Part shown: piece after piece, positions 4,985 to 6,243 of the stretch | Numbering within the stretch: position 1 is the stretch's first letter | Layout of the letters: each line of letters starts with the position of its first letter | Source: Burkholderiales bacterium UBA2459 | Lineage (GTDB): Bacteria > Pseudomonadota > Gammaproteobacteria > Burkholderiales > Burkholderiaceae_E | NCBI GenBank assembly: GCA_002342365.1 | Contig: DDPV01000014.1 | Span: forward strand, 43,186-49,428 | Length of the DNA stretch: 6,243 bases | Direction of reading: 5' to 3' | Notes under the pieces: generated by a model | Seen by the model: only the letters and a program-made list of their open reading frames with translations | Told to the model about the DNA's origin: nothing | Databases searched by the model: none | Position numbers and translations under genes: made by a program

Positions 4985-6243
4985 ATGTCGCATCGCAGTG
5001 ATGATCTGGATTGCAATACTTCTGCAAATCAGCATTTTCAGGAAGTGCTAAACAAGGGACTGGCTAGCCCTTCGCGCCGCAGCATTTTGCGCGGTGGCGT
5101 AGGCCTCAGCGCCGTCGCAAGTCTGCCCATGGTTGCAGGATGCGGAAGCGCTGACGTGCCCTCACTGGCCGCGCCTTCGACCCCCTTGAGTTTTTCTGCC
5201 GTAGGCAAGAGTCTCGCCGATCAGGTGACTGTGCCTGCGGGCTACACGGTTCGCGTCTTGCACGCAACCGGCGACCGTCTCGACAACAGCATTCCTGCCT
5301 ACTCCAATGCAGGCCTGGAAACGGACGACTGGTCACGTCGGGTTGGCGATCACCATGACGGTATGGATATTTTTTATATCGGTGCAAACGGCAAATACTC
5401 GGCCGCCGCAACCAACAAGGCCGTGCTCGCGGTCAATCACGAAAGTTCGGCTGATGCACACTTCTTCCACCCCAAAGGCCAGACCTCAGGCGGTGTGACC
5501 GGCAGAAAGTTTGATCAGTTCGGAACCTGGAACCTGGGGCAAAGACCCGCTCTAGAGTCACTCAAGGAAATCAACCATCACGGTGTTTCGATTGTTGAAC
5601 TGACGCTTGACGCATCAGGCCGACCCACAGGCTATGTGCTCGATTCGCCGCTCAACCGCCGCGTGACAGGCCAGTCACTCACCCGGATCGCAGGCCCGTC
5701 AGCGCACCTGAACGACATCAAACAGTTTATGGTGACCAAGTACGATCCGACGGGGTCAAACGCTCGCGGCACGCTCAACAATTGTGGTCATGGAAAAACC
5801 CCCTGGGGCACCTACATTGGCTGCGAGGAGAACTGGGCAGTTTATTGGCAAATTCCTGCAACTGGCAAAGCCGCTGACGCCAAGCTGACAGCGTCTCGCG
5901 CCCGTTATGGCGTTGCCCGTGCGCCGCTTGCCGCAACAGCAACCGCGAGTACCGGTCAGGGCTGGTACACGGTGGCGGATGCTGATCCTGACATGGTGTT
6001 TGCACGCTGGAACATTTCAGCCGATGGTGCAAGTGCCGCAGCTGATTTCCGCAATGAGCCCAACACTTTTGGATTTAACGTTGAGATCGATCCGCTCGAC
6101 CCCAAATCCGTACCTGCCAAGCGTGTGGCCATGGGCCGCTTTGCGCACGAAGCCTGCGTACCGGGCACGCCTGTCGCTGGCAAGCCCTTAGCCTTTTACA
6201 TGGGTTGTGACAGCCGAAACGAGTACATCTACAAGTTCGTCAG
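4985..6243 (+). CDS. phoX: PhoX-type alkaline phosphatase (DUF839), 3' end cut by window
   Basis: This is a secreted, metal-dependent phosphatase that releases phosphate from organic phosphate esters outside the cytoplasm. 419 codons are visible and the frame is still open at the window end. The ATG at 4985 has a strong AAGGAG (4973-4978) 6 bases upstream. After a 28-residue lead containing NTSANQHFQEVL, which is typical of the family, comes a Tat motif SRRSILRGG (30-38) and a hydrophobic stretch ending VAGC (50-53), which also fits a lipobox. Family segments follow in order: HHDGMDIF (123-130), VNHES (150-154), NHHGVSIVEL (197-206), CGHGKTPWGTYIGCEENW (267-284), FGFNVEIDP (362-370), GRFAHE (384-389) and GCDSRNEYIYKFV (407-419). 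From the Pseudomonas fluorescens PhoX structure, the Cys and Glu in CEENW and VEIDP are expected to hold the Fe/Ca cofactor. Here they would be Cys280 and Glu367. The remaining metal ligands should lie beyond the edge. Confidence 0.93.
   Translation, partial: MSHRSDDLDCNTSANQHFQEVLNKGLASPSRRSILRGGVGLSAVASLPMVAGCGSADVPSLAAPSTPLSFSAVGKSLADQVTVPAGYTVRVLHATGDRLDNSIPAYSNAGLETDDWSRRVGDHHDGMDIFYIGANGKYSAAATNKAVLAVNHESSADAHFFHPKGQTSGGVTGRKFDQFGTWNLGQRPALESLKEINHHGVSIVELTLDASGRPTGYVLDSPLNRRVTGQSLTRIAGPSAHLNDIKQFMVTKYDPTGSNARGTLNNCGHGKTPWGTYIGCEENWAVYWQIPATGKAADAKLTASRARYGVARAPLAATATASTGQGWYTVADADPDMVFARWNISADGASAAADFRNEPNTFGFNVEIDPLDPKSVPAKRVAMGRFAHEACVPGTPVAGKPLAFYMGCDSRNEYIYKFV

Overview
The window reads as a phosphorus-acquisition locus from a Gram-negative proteobacterium. 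A betaproteobacterium of the Burkholderiales type is my best guess, based on protein style, moderately high GC and an outer-membrane protein family I associate with that group. This is an inference, not a proof.

Layout. Positions 1-109 are a leader or promoter region. It holds a candidate PhoB-binding site (two 7-bp units 11 bp apart) followed by a good -10 hexamer. Positions 110-3881 carry a tight four-gene operon on the + strand: phnC (ATPase), phnD (periplasmic phosphonate-binding protein), phnE (permease) and an iron-type alcohol dehydrogenase of the kind found with phosphonate genes. phnC and phnD overlap by 4 bases. phnD and phnE are separated by a 29-base spacer containing a small hairpin. 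The dehydrogenase starts 9 bases after phnE. Positions 3924-4688 hold a convergent gene on the - strand. It encodes a protein of unknown function with a signal peptide and a C-terminal Phe typical of outer-membrane beta-barrels. Positions 4689-4984 are the divergent intergenic region, with four Pho-box-like units in phase every 11 bp. From 4985 to the right edge is the 5' two thirds or so of a PhoX-type (DUF839) alkaline phosphatase with a Tat signal and a possible lipobox. It is cut by the window end.

How it works together. The two + strand transcription units both have PhoB-like sites upstream. A simple reading is that phosphate starvation turns on an extracytoplasmic phosphatase (PhoX, cleaving phosphate esters) and a phosphonate importer (PhnCDE) together. 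The dehydrogenase probably acts on a 2-carbon phosphonate alcohol/aldehyde pair such as 2-hydroxyethylphosphonate and phosphonoacetaldehyde. No C-P bond-cleaving enzyme is visible, so it must be encoded elsewhere if the operon is catabolic.

Nothing here amounts to a clearly unprecedented system. The points most worth a second look are the two Pho-box promoters, the dehydrogenase without a visible phosphonatase, a possible leader peptide overlapping the phnC start, and the unassigned outer-membrane protein. I see no rRNA, tRNA, CRISPR array, insertion sequence or integrase.
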